DNA of 64,000 nt from Eulemur rufifrons. Lineage: Eukaryota > Chordata > Mammalia > Primates > Lemuridae. The stretch's first letter is position 1. The number at the start of each line of letters is the position of its first letter. Shown here piece by piece: positions 1-11,889 of the stretch. Made by a program: the position numbers and the translations under genes. The notes below the pieces were generated by a model that was given only the letters and a program-made list of their open reading frames with translations, made no database searches and was not told the origin of the DNA. The stretch spans positions 3,156,501 to 3,220,500 of the forward strand of contig NC_091002.1 in NCBI RefSeq assembly GCF_041146395.1. Direction: 5' to 3'.

Positions 1-824
1 CGGGCTGTTAAGTGGCACTCGCTGTCTGCCTTCAGAGATGAGCACATCATGATTCAGACCCATGGGAGGGCTCGGAGCTACCTGGTGACAATGCAGTGGG
101 TGTGCGTGTGGGCATGGGCACGTGGGCGTGTGCACGTGGTGTGTGTGTGGAGGTGTTGGCAGGCATGGGCCCCACGGTAGCAGCAGCCCTGGTGACATAG
201 AGCCGTGTGGCCAGCACCAAGACCTCCCCATGCCCCCTGCAGAACTCCGGCCACTTTTGCTGCGATTCCAAGGAAACTGCAGAGTGGGCAGGGAGCTGGG
301 TCTGTATAGGGGACATGGGAAAGGAGGGAGCAGGAGTCGCTGGCCCAGAGTGGGGGGTGGGCAGGGAGCTGGGGGAGGTGGGGGAGGAGGAGGGAGGGGG
401 CTGGGAGCCCAGTGGCAGCTGTGGAATGTGTGATCCCGGGAAGCCTTCATCACCTCAGAAATGGAGGGAGGTCACCCTGGGGGTCGCATGATGCTAGGAA
501 GATCCGCTGAGACACAACAGCAAAGAGAGCTTCCTACTTTAGGACTGGTCAAGGCAGGGAAGCTGGGGAGAGGTCCCCAAGGACACCCATGCAGCTCTTC
601 AGCTCCACCTCTGTCCAGGACTCCCCACTGAAGCCAGGCTTCTGGCCCAGTTGGCCTGGGTGGGACAAGCTCTCTGAGTTCTACATGTGTGCGGCCTGGG
701 TGGAGAGCCTCTGGCTGCGAGCAGGCCTTCTCCAGCCTTAATGCCCATGTCAATCCTGGGGGCATCATGTTAAAGTGCAGATTCTGACTCGGAGGTCTGC
801 GGTCGGGCACGGGAGTCTGCATTT

Positions 825-992
825 TTTGTTTTTTTGTTTTTTGAAACAGGATGTCATTGTACCACCCAGTCTGGAGTGTAGTGGCCTGGCCTGGCTCACT
901 GTAACCTTGAACTCCTGGGCTCAAGTGATCCTCCTGCCTGGCCCTCCCAAAGTGCTGGCATTACAGGTCTGAGCCACCATGCCCGGCTGGAT
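825..992 (-). mobile_element. Alu-derived monomer (FLAM-like), inserted in reverse
   Basis: Read on the + strand, a T-rich run is followed by a GAAACAGG motif, the Alu-type 'gctcactgtaaccttgaac' block, 'cctcccaaagtgctggcatt' and an ending near 'ccaccatgcccggctg'. This is the order of a reversed Alu left arm. Only one arm is present. The 9-bp sequence TCTGCATTT occurs on both sides (816-824 and 993-1001) and looks like the target-site duplication. Confidence 0.8.
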
Positions 993-1564
993 TCTGCATT
1001 TCTCACATGTGCCCAGTGCCTGACAGATGCTTATGGGTGCTGATGTCACCGGTGTGGTGACCCATCACACTGTAAACCACCCTGCTTGACAGCCATGGGT
1101 TGCAAATGTCCCTGTGTTTCAGAGTCCCTGGGGAGCCTGTTCAAATGCAGATTCCTGGGCCTGGTCTCAGGGCTGCACTGTCCCAGGAGTCCAGCAGCGT
1201 GGCCGACATGCCCCACTGTGTTGTTCGTACCTCGCTAACCCAGTGGGCCAAAGACTCCTGTGCTGGTCACCAAGTGCTGCAAACACCTGGCTCTGCGATG
1301 GAGGCTCTGCGATCTTCAACCTGGTCATTCGGGGGCCACTCTCCCAACTCTCAATACTGTTTGTTTATCCTCTAGGGACCAACAAAAGGGTGATTTGGCA
1401 CCTTGGTTCCTTGATTTTGATGAGTATCTGTTTAAATGCCAAGCCTTGTTTACCCAAAGGCTGCCCTTGCCAAGAGTTGGGATTTCCACGACCCACCCAC
1501 GGTGGCCCTGGCTGGATTCCAGACCCGGCAAGACCGTGGTCTTGCACAACATCAGATTGATGAC

Positions 1565-1965
1565 ATTACTTTCCTGTGGCTGCAGTAACACGTTGCCACA
1601 ACTCAGAAGTCTGAAATCATTATCACTGGGCCAAAATCAAGGAGAATCTGTTTCTTGCCTCTTCCAGCATTCCTTGACTCGTGGCCACATCATTCTAATC
1701 TTCAGGCCAGCGTCTTTAAATCTCTCTCTGCTCCGACTCACACCCACTTCTCCTCTGTGTGTGGTCAAATCTCCTTCTGCCTCCCTCCTGCAGAGACATC
1801 TGTGATTAGATTTAGGGTCCCCCTGGATAATCAAGGCCAACTGCCCAGCTCAAGAGCCTTAATTTAATCACATCTGCAAAAACCTTTGTCCAAATAAGAT
1901 AACATCCTCCGGTTCTAGGAACTAGGACCTGGTGTCTCTGGGGGGGCGTTACGTGGCCCAAATGC
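1565..1965 (-). repeat. Eroded ancient interspersed repeat
   Basis: The segment starts with a CTGTGGCTGCAGTAACA-type block and ends with 'aatcacatctgcaaaaac' and 'caaataagataacatc'. This is the reverse-oriented arrangement of a common old mammalian repeat; a better-preserved copy is at 11890-12300. It is heavily diverged and I do not assign a subfamily. Confidence 0.45.
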
Positions 1966-2386
1966 CCCCAACTCTGCTGTCCTTCAGAAGGTAACTCACT
2001 AAGCTTCTGTCTTGTTTTCTCCAGGCACTTGGGCATGTAGCCCAGTGCCTGGAACAGGCAGGAAGTCTATACACGGTTATTGGGTAAGTGGGAGCGGCTC
2101 TAACTAGGAGTAGGGAAGGAAGAAGGGCAAGAACATGAACACAGAATCTGAAAATTGTGGGAAAGAATCAGAGGACTGAAGTTGCAGAGGACATATTTGG
2201 ATGTCACGTTAAAGAATTTGGACACTGTCCTGTAGGCAAGAAAGAGCTTGTATGAGGTCCTTGCACAGGGTGACTCATTCATTCATTCAATACTCAACAG
2301 CAATTGCAGGGCTCGGCTCCATGGGGGTTGAGGACAGGTTTCCTAGAGGAGCTAGACGTGGTTTTAATAGTTCTACTACTATTTCT

Positions 2387-2681
2387 TTTTCTCTTTCTTT
2401 TTCTTTTTCTTTTTTTTTTTCTGAGACAGAGTCTTGCTCTATTGCCCAGACTAGAGAGCCATGACGTCAGCCTAGCTCACAGCAACCTCAAACTCCTGGG
2501 CTCAAACAATCCTCCTGCCTCAGCCTCCCGAGTAGCTGAGACTACAGGCATGCACCACCACGCCCAGCTAATTTTTTCCATTTTTAATAGACACAGGGTC
2601 TCGCTCTTTCTCAGGCTGGTCTCGAACTCCTGACCTCAGGCGATCCTCCCACCTCAGCCTCCCAGAGTACTAGAATTACAG
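2387..2681 (-). mobile_element. Alu (dimeric), reverse orientation, with target-site duplication
   Basis: A full-length Alu in reverse: a T/CT-rich tail (about 2387-2420), GAGACAGAGTCTTGCTCT, the right arm, an internal region with TTTTTAATAGACACAGGG, and the left arm ending in 'agtactagaattacag'. It is flanked by an 18-bp near-perfect duplication (2369-2386 and 2682-2699, one mismatch), which defines the insertion exactly. It interrupts older L1-like sequence. Confidence 0.92.
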
Positions 2682-2699
2682 AGTTCTCCTACTATTTCT

Positions 2700-3050
2700 A
2701 ACCATTGTTGCTCTAAGTGTTTAGCTTCTAGATTTTTCTGGCACATTCAGATTTATGACGGTTAAATTTTTGTGGACTGTGCCTGGCATCATTATATTGT
2801 ACCCCTTTCATTCCTGTGAATGTTTTCTGCCCTGAATCCTGCCTTATCCAATATTAATTTGCCATTTTTAAAAATTCCACTTTTTGAATGTTCACTTTGA
2901 GCTTCTGTTTGTCAACATTTTTGGTGTGTTTTTTTGTAAATAGCACTTACCTGATTTTAATTTTTACCCCAATCTTACAGGTTTTGGATGGGGAATTCAG
3001 TCCATTCACGTTTATTATGAAAGCTGATAGCCACAGTCTTACTCATTTCA
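2700..3050 (-). mobile_element. Probable old L1 fragment (antisense ORF2-end-like)
   Basis: AT-rich sequence on the 3' side of the Alu. It contains words typical of the antisense strand of L1 ORF2, such as 'ccttatccaatattaattt', 'accccaatcttacaggttt' and 'tcagtccattcac'. The reading frame is destroyed. The right boundary is uncertain and the following 3050-3950 may be part of the same or another old repeat. Confidence 0.5.
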
Positions 3051-4009
3051 TCTCATTGTATGTGTAATTTTATGAAGCTGTGCTCTTGCTGCTGTTTCCC
3101 GTTCCTCAATTTTGCTTTCTTACTGTTTCCTTCCCCTTGCCCCGACTTTTACCCGTTAACTCAGAAGTTCCACTCTGCTCCTTTTCCACCAGCTGCTGCT
3201 TTCCAGTTCCTGATAGTCGCAGGTAAACCGATATTTCCTTGTGAATGTATTAAAAGTTAATGTAACGATGTCTCCCTACGAGGCTTTCCTGCAGGCCAAT
3301 ATGAATTTCACTTATAGTATGTGGTTTATGCTTCAAGAATCCTCACTTGGCAATTATAGTAGAAAATCACAAGCACATTCAGAGGAAACCATACTGTATA
3401 TTTTGCAAGGTTCACTGCTTACCACAGTTTCCTATTCTGGGCATCTGCTCCAGCTTGAGATCTCCACTGTGATTGACCATCCTGGAGAAAAGGGAACTCT
3501 GTGGGTATTTTTCTCTGAAAGGGAACATGGCTGCGGGCCTCTCTCTGTCTTTCCAGGGTGGGTATTTTCTTCCCTTTGTCCTGACAGGTGAATCCCACTA
3601 GCTGGAAAAGGGTAATATAATCAGAGTCCCTGGACATTGTTCCAAAGTCCTGTAGGAACCGAGTACTACTCTGATCCTCCTTCTCTGTAGGTGACCTGTT
3701 TGTTCTCGAACCCTGCGAGATTTTCTCTTTATCCCTGCATTCTGCGCTTCACACACAGCTTCAGCCCAGGAGGATTTTCTTCTAGAATTTTGTTCATCTC
3801 TGTTTCCCTCCCAGCTCTTTCTGGCCTTCCTGTTCTTTGCATGATACATCTCCTAGAACTGCCTTTTGGGTCTCTCCTTTTCCTGATGGTATCCATGTCT
3901 TTTTTCTACATACTATAGGGTATTTATTCCACATTAGCTTCCAGTTTGCTAACTGGTCCTCGCCTCCACTGTTCTCTTTCTGAACTTGCCTATTGCTTTT
4001 TTAGTTTTT

Positions 4010-4118
4010 TGTTCTGTTTTGTTTTTTACTTTTTTGTAGAGACAGAGCCTCACTACCTTGCCCAGGCTGGTCTGGAACTCCTGGCCTCAAGCCATCCTCC
4101 CACCTCGCCTGGCTACTC
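4010..4118 (-). mobile_element. Truncated Alu-derived fragment (FRAM-like), reverse
   Basis: T-rich start, then TTTTTTGTAGAGACAGAG, 'cttgcccaggctggtctgg' and 'ctcctggcctcaagc', ending at 'cacctcgcctggctac'. This is one Alu arm in reverse. A 9-bp duplication, TTAGTTTTT, flanks it (4001-4009 and 4119-4127). Confidence 0.8.
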
Positions 4119-5047
4119 TTAGTTTTTAAGCCCCACGGAGGATGGGAAATGTTGCTGTGCTCTGACTGAGGGTCTGTAAGCAGTTTGGTGCATTTCCGTT
4201 GAATTTCTTCTCTTCTTTTAGTCCTTCTCCAAGAGGCATTGTTCAATCTGTCCCCTTCCCTCCGCTTACTGAGGCCCCTGCAGGGTTCGTGAGGAGTCAG
4301 CCTCTCTGGGACTGTGTGCTCAGTGCCCTGAGGACCAGGCCAAGTGGGCCCCTGCACAGTGGCCAACCAGCAGGTAGTGGCTGACAAGTTTATATGTGCC
4401 CTTGGGGACAAGGAAGGATGAGTTGACAAAGTCTTGCCAGGCTGCTGGAGGGGCCTCTCGGCTCTCAGACTCACAGGGTGAGCAGGGCTGCCGGCTCCTA
4501 GGGTGGGCTGAGGGAGCCGTTCAGGTGAGCCCCCAGCCCTTGAGCCAAAGGAGAGGACGGGGGTAAGTTTGAAAATAAAAGAAACTCATCTAATTGGTTT
4601 TCAAAGAGCCTCTAAGTTCCACCAGATAAATAAGAGAGCAAATCCTTCTCAAGATTGAGAAGCATGAGATGTCCAATCTCATTAGTTACCACAGAAGTGC
4701 AGGTTACAGTTGCAGAGGCCATTTTTAGTTTTTCTTATTGGTAAAGGGTTAAACAAATGACAACAAAAAAGAATTCCCAATGCAGTGTGTGCCCTCTCAG
4801 AGGGACCCACTTTGAGAAACTTGTTTTGGTAGAACGTATCTATAGTTCTGAAAAAGCCGTTAGGATCCAGGCCTTCTGCTTCTGAGACTTTGCCCTGAGG
4901 ACATAGTCATACACATCCCCATACGGTGAGTGTCCTCACAGTGACTTTGGAAACCCTTTCTTAAATACACATACACCCCCGAATGTGAACAGTGACAATC
5001 TCTGAGTGATTTTTTTCTTTTTTCTACTTTCTGTAATTCTCCGTTTC

Positions 5048-5080
5048 TTCTTCTTCTTCTTCTTTTTTTTTTTTTTTTAC
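5048..5080. repeat. Simple repeat (CTT)n followed by T-run
   Basis: A short run of CTT trinucleotides passes directly into a homopolymer T tract of about 15 bases. It is probably polymorphic in length. Confidence 0.85.
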
Positions 5081-6140
5081 AATTGAGTGGATAGAAGTCT
5101 TTTCAAAGTTTGGGCAAATAACTATGTCCAAGCCTCAATTTTCTTATTCAATTAAATGAGCACACCACCACCTGCCTCCTTGGGTCGCTAGGGTTGAAAT
5201 GGAAAACCTGGATGTGTGAAACATGTCAAAGCCCTCAAACCGACCTTGGCAGAGCTGGGGCTGCCCAGGGCCGGGCTCCTTCCCCTCTGTGAGCCCCACA
5301 GGGTTACATGAGAAGAGGGGAAGGGGCTGTGGAGGCAGCTGGACAATCACATGAGGTGACTGCCGCTTTGACAAAAGTCCCCAAGGTAGTATGTTCAGGA
5401 CAGAACTCATCTCCAAACACCTCTGGAATATTTGTTCCCAACATATTAGTAAGTGCTATCCCTGGCAGTCACTCTGAGCTGCAGTTTCTGCAGTGACACC
5501 TAGGACAGGTATCTCAGGTTGGCTGTGGGACCAGAGATACGGCAGACAGGGCCTCACATACCCGAGGGCCTGTCACAGGATGGACTTGCACCCTCAACTC
5601 CAAACCACGCCTCTCAGGCACCCCAACAGGACCGAAAGAAGAAGGTTCCAAACTGCCTGAGCCTTGCACCACTTCCTGGGCTAACATCTACTTTTACATG
5701 AATCCCACAATTACCCTGTGAAAAGCTTGCTACGTTGCATTTTGTGCATTCAAAGCAGCACTTGGCTGCACGTACACACTTAAATGGGCCAATTTTTCCA
5801 TCCCTGCTGCTGCATCAGGGGAGCCCTCTGTACCTCCTGCAGCGCCGGAACATAGTAGGCGCTCAAACGTGTTGTTAATACTACCACGGCTAGTGGAACG
5901 AATCTGGGGCCCCTGGGGCGGAGTGGCGGGTGAAAGGCGCCCGGAGCCTTGTCCACGTGTCCAACCACCTGCTCCAGACTGCCGCGACCCGCCTCTGTAA
6001 GCAGCGGGACGTCCCGGGGGCGGGGCGGGGCGGGGCCGGCGCCCGAGTCCGCTCGGAAACTTTCGCTGTGAGGCGGGCTGCACCGCCCTCCCGCCGCTCC
6101 GGGGCCCGGCTGCGCAGGGGCCGAGCGGGCCGCAGCCCGG

Positions 6141-6159
6141 CGAGGCGCGCCACGATTGG
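6141..6159 (-). promoter_or_regulatory. WFS1: ER-stress-response-element-like motif
   Basis: CGAGGCGCGCCACGATTGG is, on the minus strand, CCAAT-N9-CCTCG. It differs by one base from the consensus ERSE CCAAT-N9-CCACG, which is bound by NF-Y plus ATF6 or XBP1. An ERSE-like motif of nearly the same sequence has been reported in the human WFS1 promoter as the element through which XBP1 induces the gene. Its spacing of exactly nine bases and its place upstream of exon 1 support a conserved role in unfolded-protein-response induction. A second inverted CCAAT box follows 20 bp downstream. Confidence 0.7.
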
Positions 6160-6289
6160 TGGAGACGCTCGGTGATTGGCGGGCATACCGACCGCTCAGC
6201 GGGCCGCGCCGGCACCGCGTCCGTGAGGCCGTGTCCGGAGTGGCCCGCAGCCGGAGGCCCCGCCCCTGCCCCGCCCCTGCCCCGCCCCC

Positions 6290-6458
6290 GCGCGCCTGGG
6301 TCTGCGCTCGCCGGCTCCCCGAGCACCCGCGGGCGCTCGTCTCTCGGTTTCTCCGGCGGCTCCCTATTGGCGGCTCCCGGGCGGCTCCCGAGCAACTTTG
6401 CGGTCGGCCCGGAGGCCCGAGAGCGTCGTGGAGCCTCGCGCGGCCCACTCGCGGGCCA
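6290..6458 (+). other. WFS1: WFS1 exon 1, non-coding (5' end approximate)
   Basis: The splice donor GTGAGT at 6459-6464 follows GCGGGCCA and lies in the CpG island 6.2 kb upstream of the coding start, as expected for the untranslated first exon of WFS1. The 3' boundary is supported by the donor. The 5' boundary is only a guess, placed just after the GC-box cluster. Splicing to 12670 puts CCAG before the ATG, with G at +4. Confidence 0.55.
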
Positions 6459-9019
6459 GTGAGTACTTCGGGGCAGGGAGCGGTAGCGCGGCGGCTGTGG
6501 GCAGCGCGCAGGGGGCTGGGCAGAGAGCTGCCGCACGCCTGGGGCCTCAGTTTCCCCTTCTGAGCTGATAGTGGCTGGTCCCAAAGTCCTCGGCAAGTTC
6601 CCCGAAGTTGGAGGGCCGGGGGTCCCGCCCGCTGCGTGACGCCCAGGGAGACCCCTGGCCGGGTCCTGCCCAGGGTCGCGGATGCCGCGACCCCAAGCAC
6701 GTCCAAGCCCGCGAGCCTCGCCGCGAAGCCCCGTGCGGGCGGGAAACAGACCCTAAAGGGAAAGCGGCCGGTGGGCTGGGGCCGGGCGGGTGGCAGGCGG
6801 GTCCCCCTCCCGCGCCCCCCAGCGCCCGCCCTGCCAGTTGCCCCGTCATGCCCTTCCCCCACGGCCATCGGAACCAGGGCTGCCCTTACCCTGTGCCCCT
6901 GGGAGGTGCCTGGGCCCCCAGGTGGGGGTTGCGCCGGGATGGGGGTACAGTCCGCCAGGGAGACCCGGCCCACCTGAGGGGTAGCTTCTGGGTCGCGCTG
7001 AACCCCCACAGCCCACTTAGGAGCTCCGTGACAGTTCCTCCCCTGCTCCGGCTCCTTCTCAGTAGGGGGGGGCGGGTACAGCCCCTAGACCCTGCCTGGT
7101 GTGAGCCCCGCCCTGGTATGAACCTAGCCCTGGGGATCGTTAATTTTTGATTTGATAGATGGAAACTTTCTGGAGAGTCTGACCCAGCCCTTTCGGGTGT
7201 GATGGAGTCCGGTCCTCCCACCCCATTTTTTGTAGTTGATGTTATGAAATTCCAAGGAACTAGCATTTGTACAACCCCCCCAACCCCCGCCCCAGTATTT
7301 AACCCTCGGAGTAGTCTTAGGGGTAGGAGTTATTGAGGAAGCTGAGGCTCCGCAGGGTTTGGTCCCTGCCCAGGACCACGCAGTTGGTTAGGGCAGAGCC
7401 TGGTGCCAGACCTCTGCCTCCCTTCTCCCCAGAGTGCTCCGCCTCCCCTCACCTTGGACAATGACCCCTGGCGTTTGGCCCAGGGCTTTACGGTTTGTAA
7501 AGGGCTTTCCCTTCTGCCAGGATCCATCACTCACTTCCAGAGCTGTGCCCTGGGTACCCTGTGTGCTGGCTGCCTCTTCTCTGCAGCACCATGAGGGACC
7601 CCATGGGAAGCTCAGAGGCCACCCTTTCCACTGTCCCCTCCTGTTTACTTCTGTCTGCAGGGGGCTGTGATCCACGGGAGCGCCTTTGTGTCTGACCAGG
7701 ATTTAGAGCGAAGTTGCTCTATATTCCAGCCCCTTTCCTCCTGCCTGCCCTACTGTCCTCCCCCAGGCAGGAAAGGTTGGCTGAGAGACCCATCTAACCT
7801 CTTTTCCAGGATGGGAGAGGATGGGGGTGGGGGTGGGGCTCCCTGACTTGGGTCTCGCCTGCCCATCCCTGGACCGGCTGGTCCCAGAGGAGAACTCCAG
7901 AAATGCCTGCATTGCAGGATGGACCCGAAACACCTGTCCATAATGGTGGTGATGAGCATCCTAATAGGTAGGGGCCTTATGCTTTGTGCAGCACCTTCCT
8001 CTCCCGCATCCCCACCTCAGGAAGTGGCACCACCACTGCTGCCCCCAGCCACCAACCAGGCCATCCCCTGCCCTCCTCACTCCTCACATCCAGTTGGTGA
8101 CCTCTTGGCTCTCCTGGCTCCCAACCCTCGCTCAGCTGCCTGCTCTTGTTCAGATCTCTAGGGCCACCAGCCCTCCCTGGTCTCCCCAGTCCCCTCCTGT
8201 CCCCATGCAGCCCTGAGGGTTCCTTAACTGCCACTTCCCTCTCTCCTGTAGGGTAAAGTCTGCCTCCTCAGCTGCCATGCGTTCTGGCCTTTGGGGACCC
8301 GCTCTGTTGCTCACTCAGCCTCTTCTCTCCTTCCTGTGTCTCCTCCCCAGTGGTCACGTCCTGGCCACCTGCACTTTCCTGGCCACACTGCTAGCTCGTT
8401 GTGCCCCTGCTACCTCTTCTTCTGGGCACATCCCCTGCTGGAATGCCCAGATGCCTTCCCCTGGCCCTTGCCTGCTCCTCCCTTCTTGTCCTGAAGGCTC
8501 GGTCGAGGTCTCTGCAGAATTCCTGGCCTGCCCCTTGCTCGGTTGAGTGAGGCCTCTCTGCTGGTCTTTGTGGGTGTCTGTCTGGGTATTGCCTACTCTT
8601 AGCCTAGACCAAACTGCTCAAGGCCAGCCCTGGATGAGTCCTCTCTAGGGCGAGGTGGCCAGTACAGTGCCTGGCACAAGATAGACCCTCAGTCCAGACA
8701 TGGAGCAGGTGCCAGGTGTGCAGTGGGGGCTTGGCCACGCTGGCTGTCACCGTCGCTATCTGGGGCATTCCCAGTTCGACTCCCTCTGTGTTCCTGTTAA
8801 CGTGCCACAAGGAATGTGAACGTGAGTGGAGCTGGAATGTTCCTTCATTTGGCCCTTAATACCCTGGGCAAAAATGGGTATCTGGAAGCCACCAAGGGCT
8901 TTGTGCCCTTATCTTGAGGAGCAGCCCAATGCCAGGGGGCTGGGTCAGGCCAGGCCAGAGCAGCCATCACAGGCCCAAGACCTACTGGGCCCCACTCCCT
9001 TAGGGCTTGGTCACAGATG

Positions 9020-9340
9020 GATTTTAAAATAACGTTTTGCTTTAATTCCAAAAACATTGCACACTCATGATAGATAATTAGGGAAATACATTTAAAAGAA
9101 GACTGAATAAAACCACCCATAATGTTACTCAGAGATAAGAAGTACCTCTTCAGGGGCCTTTTCTCCCACCTTGTTCTGCGATAACTTTTGTTTTCATCCT
9201 AAACAGACTCAGGATAATATCTTAGTCTGTTTTAAATCCTGCTTTAAGAGTGTTATACAAACATTTTCCTTGTGTTTAAACATTCATGTGCAAAGATCGT
9301 GTTTAACAGCTGTATAGTGTTGTGCCACATGGAGGGGTGG
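9020..9340 (+). repeat. Ancient interspersed repeat, related to copy at 24140-24340
   Basis: AT-rich segment containing 'aaaaccacccataatgttac', 'cagagataagaagtacc' and 'acattttccttgtg'. The order 'cccataat ... cagagataa ... ttttcctt' is that of a common old mammalian repeat. The segment at 24140-24340 shares the general pattern (near-polyA/T start, 'aaacttggaatatatagaaa', 'cataaccctgaaacccagag'). I do not name the family. Confidence 0.45.
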
Positions 9341-10479
9341 AAGGTTTATAACCAGTCCCTCTCTGGACAGTGCCAGAAAGTGCATTGTGATGGACACCCT
9401 GTGTGCGGGCCCTGAGGGCATCTCTGGTGATTCCCCTGGGCTGGCATCCTGCCGAAGGCAGAGGCACTGGTCAGAGAGAGCGTGGACATCTCAGCGTCCC
9501 TCGGGGGCCTGTTTCTGAGAAGCTGGCTGGGGAGGTGGGGCTGACCCCAGGAGAGCAGAATGGGGTTGGCCTGGGCGAGGGTCAGCGCTTTGGGCAGAAG
9601 GCCACATGAGGTCATTCTGCTTCTGGCCTCAGCAGATGTGTGGTCTGTGCAGCTCTCTCCTGGGGTGGCAGCCCCCAAACCGAGCTCCTTGGTGCTGGCC
9701 TTTGTGATTGGATGGGATAAAAATACATGTTGGTGCTCATGGGGAAAGAATGCTGGCCACTCTGCTTTTTTGGATCTTACACAATGATGGGTTCCAAGTC
9801 ACTGCTCTGGGCACCAGGGGGCAGTTGGGGCTGAGTGCCCCAGCGGGTAGGGATCTGGAGCCGGGAGGCGCAGAGCTTGGGTGCAGCCGGGTATGCCGGA
9901 TGCCGTGACATGGGGGAGGGACTTGCTTAGGGCCACACGGCAACATCATTCCCCAGATAGTCTCCTAGGCCAGGCTGCCTCGGCCTTCCGCCCTGTACAC
10001 ATCAAGTGCCTAATGTGTGCCCAGCAAGATAGCAGGCATTATGAGATGCAGGCCCTGCCCTCAGGGCTCCGTGTCACAGGCAAGACTCAGAGAAGGAGAC
10101 ACCCTGCAGGCCCCTGCCCGGGGAGATCATTTCTAATCTTTGTCGTCCCTGTGACTGACCATGGCCAGGAGTTATTTTGTTCTGAAATAACAAGCCCTTT
10201 GATCCAAACCAGGCTTGGCCAACCCTCAGGGAGCCTGATAATTAATCCTCCTTCTTCATCTGTTCTTACTAACCAGAGATTTTACTTTAAACAGTTTTAT
10301 TTTGACTGTAGGGTGATGGGCATAGTACTTAGCCCAACAGGCCAGCTATAAAAGAATCTGTTCTCCTGAAATTCCTTTTATGAAGTGTTTTTCAACTGAG
10401 CATGCCTTTATTTAGCACCTGGGAGTATCTACTTAGGGCCTTTTTTTTAACGCCTTACAGTTTGCCGATTGCTTTCTCT

Positions 10480-10600
10480 TCCATCATGCCCTTAATTTCA
10501 TAGCACCCGTATGTGGGACATGTTGTCCCCATTTTACAGGTGGGGAAACAGACAAAGTGAGGTCCGGTAGCTACTAGTAAGGGGTATTCCACTCCCCATG
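10480..10600 (+). repeat. MIR-like SINE fragment
   Basis: Contains 'tgttgtccccattttacagg' followed by 'ggggaaacagacaaagtga'. This is the conserved core and 3' half of mammalian MIR elements in + orientation. Confidence 0.7.
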
Positions 10601-11889
10601 TTGCTTCTGGCTGTAAAATTGCATCTTGTTGGCCTCACACCTCTCACACAGGGAGGGCTCGGGTGGGGAGGTGACGGCCTGAGTGCTGTGTGTTCACCTG
10701 ACACCCGGGACTTAGACGGGCAGCTTGGAAACTCCTGCAAAGGGGGTGTCTCTTGAGCTCTGGACTGGGGGAGGGGGACAGGAGGGCAGTCCAGGCAGAG
10801 GGCACCGGGAGACAAAAGTGTGGTAGTCAGCAGTGGCACGTGGATGTTGAAGAGTGGCCAGTGCTGTGGAGTGAACGGACCGGGAGGCTCACGGGCCTCG
10901 ACCTTGCTTTTGGTTTGCATCTGGGGGATGTTTTCAAGTAAGATCTGAGTCCCTCTGAGGGAGGAATGTCCAGATTGAAATCTGCAGAGTTCTCGAGTGG
11001 ACACAGATCTGATCTTTAGGACCCATTTAGGATGGAGCAGAAATTGTTGTGTAGGGAGCCTGGGGCCACTCCTGGTTCTTCCAGTGGCCACGATCCCCAG
11101 AAATGTCCCCAAGGCACCTGCTGGGGCAAGGCTCGGTGCCAGGTCTGGGTGTTCGGAGATGGCCAGCACCCTGGCCCCGCGGTGCAGCTCACGGTCCCTG
11201 GTCTTAAGGCTCACCGTTGCCCCTGAGAGTGACAGTCCCCATCACAGCTGAGGGGCAGAGAGGGACGTGGCCTGTAGGGACCACACAGCTGGTGGTCACA
11301 GGTTCGTGGCAGGTTGGGGCTAGGAGCAGATTTTTAGCTTCCAGCCTCCCCCTGCTCTGCACCTCTAAGGATGAACATGGCCTTGAGTTTGGGGAGGGTC
11401 ATTTTGGCATCTAAGGACGAGTTTCCTTGTGCCCACACAGCATGCATGAGGTCTGACGGTTTCCGGGGGTTGCCCCCACACAGAGCATCGGGGGCCTGGG
11501 GCTGGGGGTCCTCCAGAGCTGTCAGCTGTGTGGTCTGTGGCCCATGGCTGCCCTTCTGCCCTTAATTATGTGGATGGTGGTGTTTTTCCATGTTGCTAAG
11601 CAGCACGTGAGGGCCCTCTATTGAATAAAACAAAGCCCTCTCCCCTGTCCTGACACGTGTCCGAATCTCTGTGCACTCTAGTCTGTTCTGACCCAACGCA
11701 CTGCGTGCCTTAGTTTGCTTTTTAGTATGTGTTGATATCTGGAGCATCGAAGTTCTGTGACTCTTGTCCTGTGTTTCGGGCCCGGTGTAGAGGGCCCTGG
11801 ACTGGGCCGATCCGGTTTTCGGTCCTGGCTCCACCCTGGCCTCCCCTCCCATCCCCTTCTTACATTTATCTTTTATTCTGTACCTGAGT

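Larger units (their letters stand above)
1..5900. other. Upstream intergenic region, no gene seen
   Basis: No exon with recognisable protein similarity and bounded splice sites is visible on either strand; the open frames here are short and overlap repeats. The region holds a GT/GC-rich low-complexity patch at about 94-165, three Alu-derived insertions on the minus strand (825-992, 2387-2681, 4010-4118), L1-like sequence after 2700, and a CTT/T-rich run at about 5048-5080. The stretch 1020-2080 includes an old repeat-like segment. The segment 4560-5040 is AT-rich and I could not identify it. Confidence 0.6.
5925..6860 (+). promoter_or_regulatory. WFS1: CpG island and promoter of WFS1
   Basis: A sharp rise in GC and CpG density begins near 5925 and fades after about 6860, surrounding the non-coding first exon. 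GC boxes (Sp1-type) lie at 6016-6037 and in a triple cluster at 6258-6289. Inverted CCAAT boxes (ATTGG) lie at 6155-6159, 6175-6179 and 6366-6370. There is no convincing TATA box. This is the architecture of a housekeeping-type CpG promoter with dispersed initiation, and it fits broad WFS1 expression. The exact transcription start cannot be read from sequence. The long open frames on both strands here (up to 409 codons) result from low stop-codon density in GC-rich DNA. Confidence 0.85.

Noticed and set aside
5730..7009. 409- and 288-codon minus-strand frames and several + strand frames over the CpG island
   Set aside because: High GC lowers stop frequency; no similarity, no splice sites and no conserved motif were seen, and the promoter and exon 1 of WFS1 explain the region.
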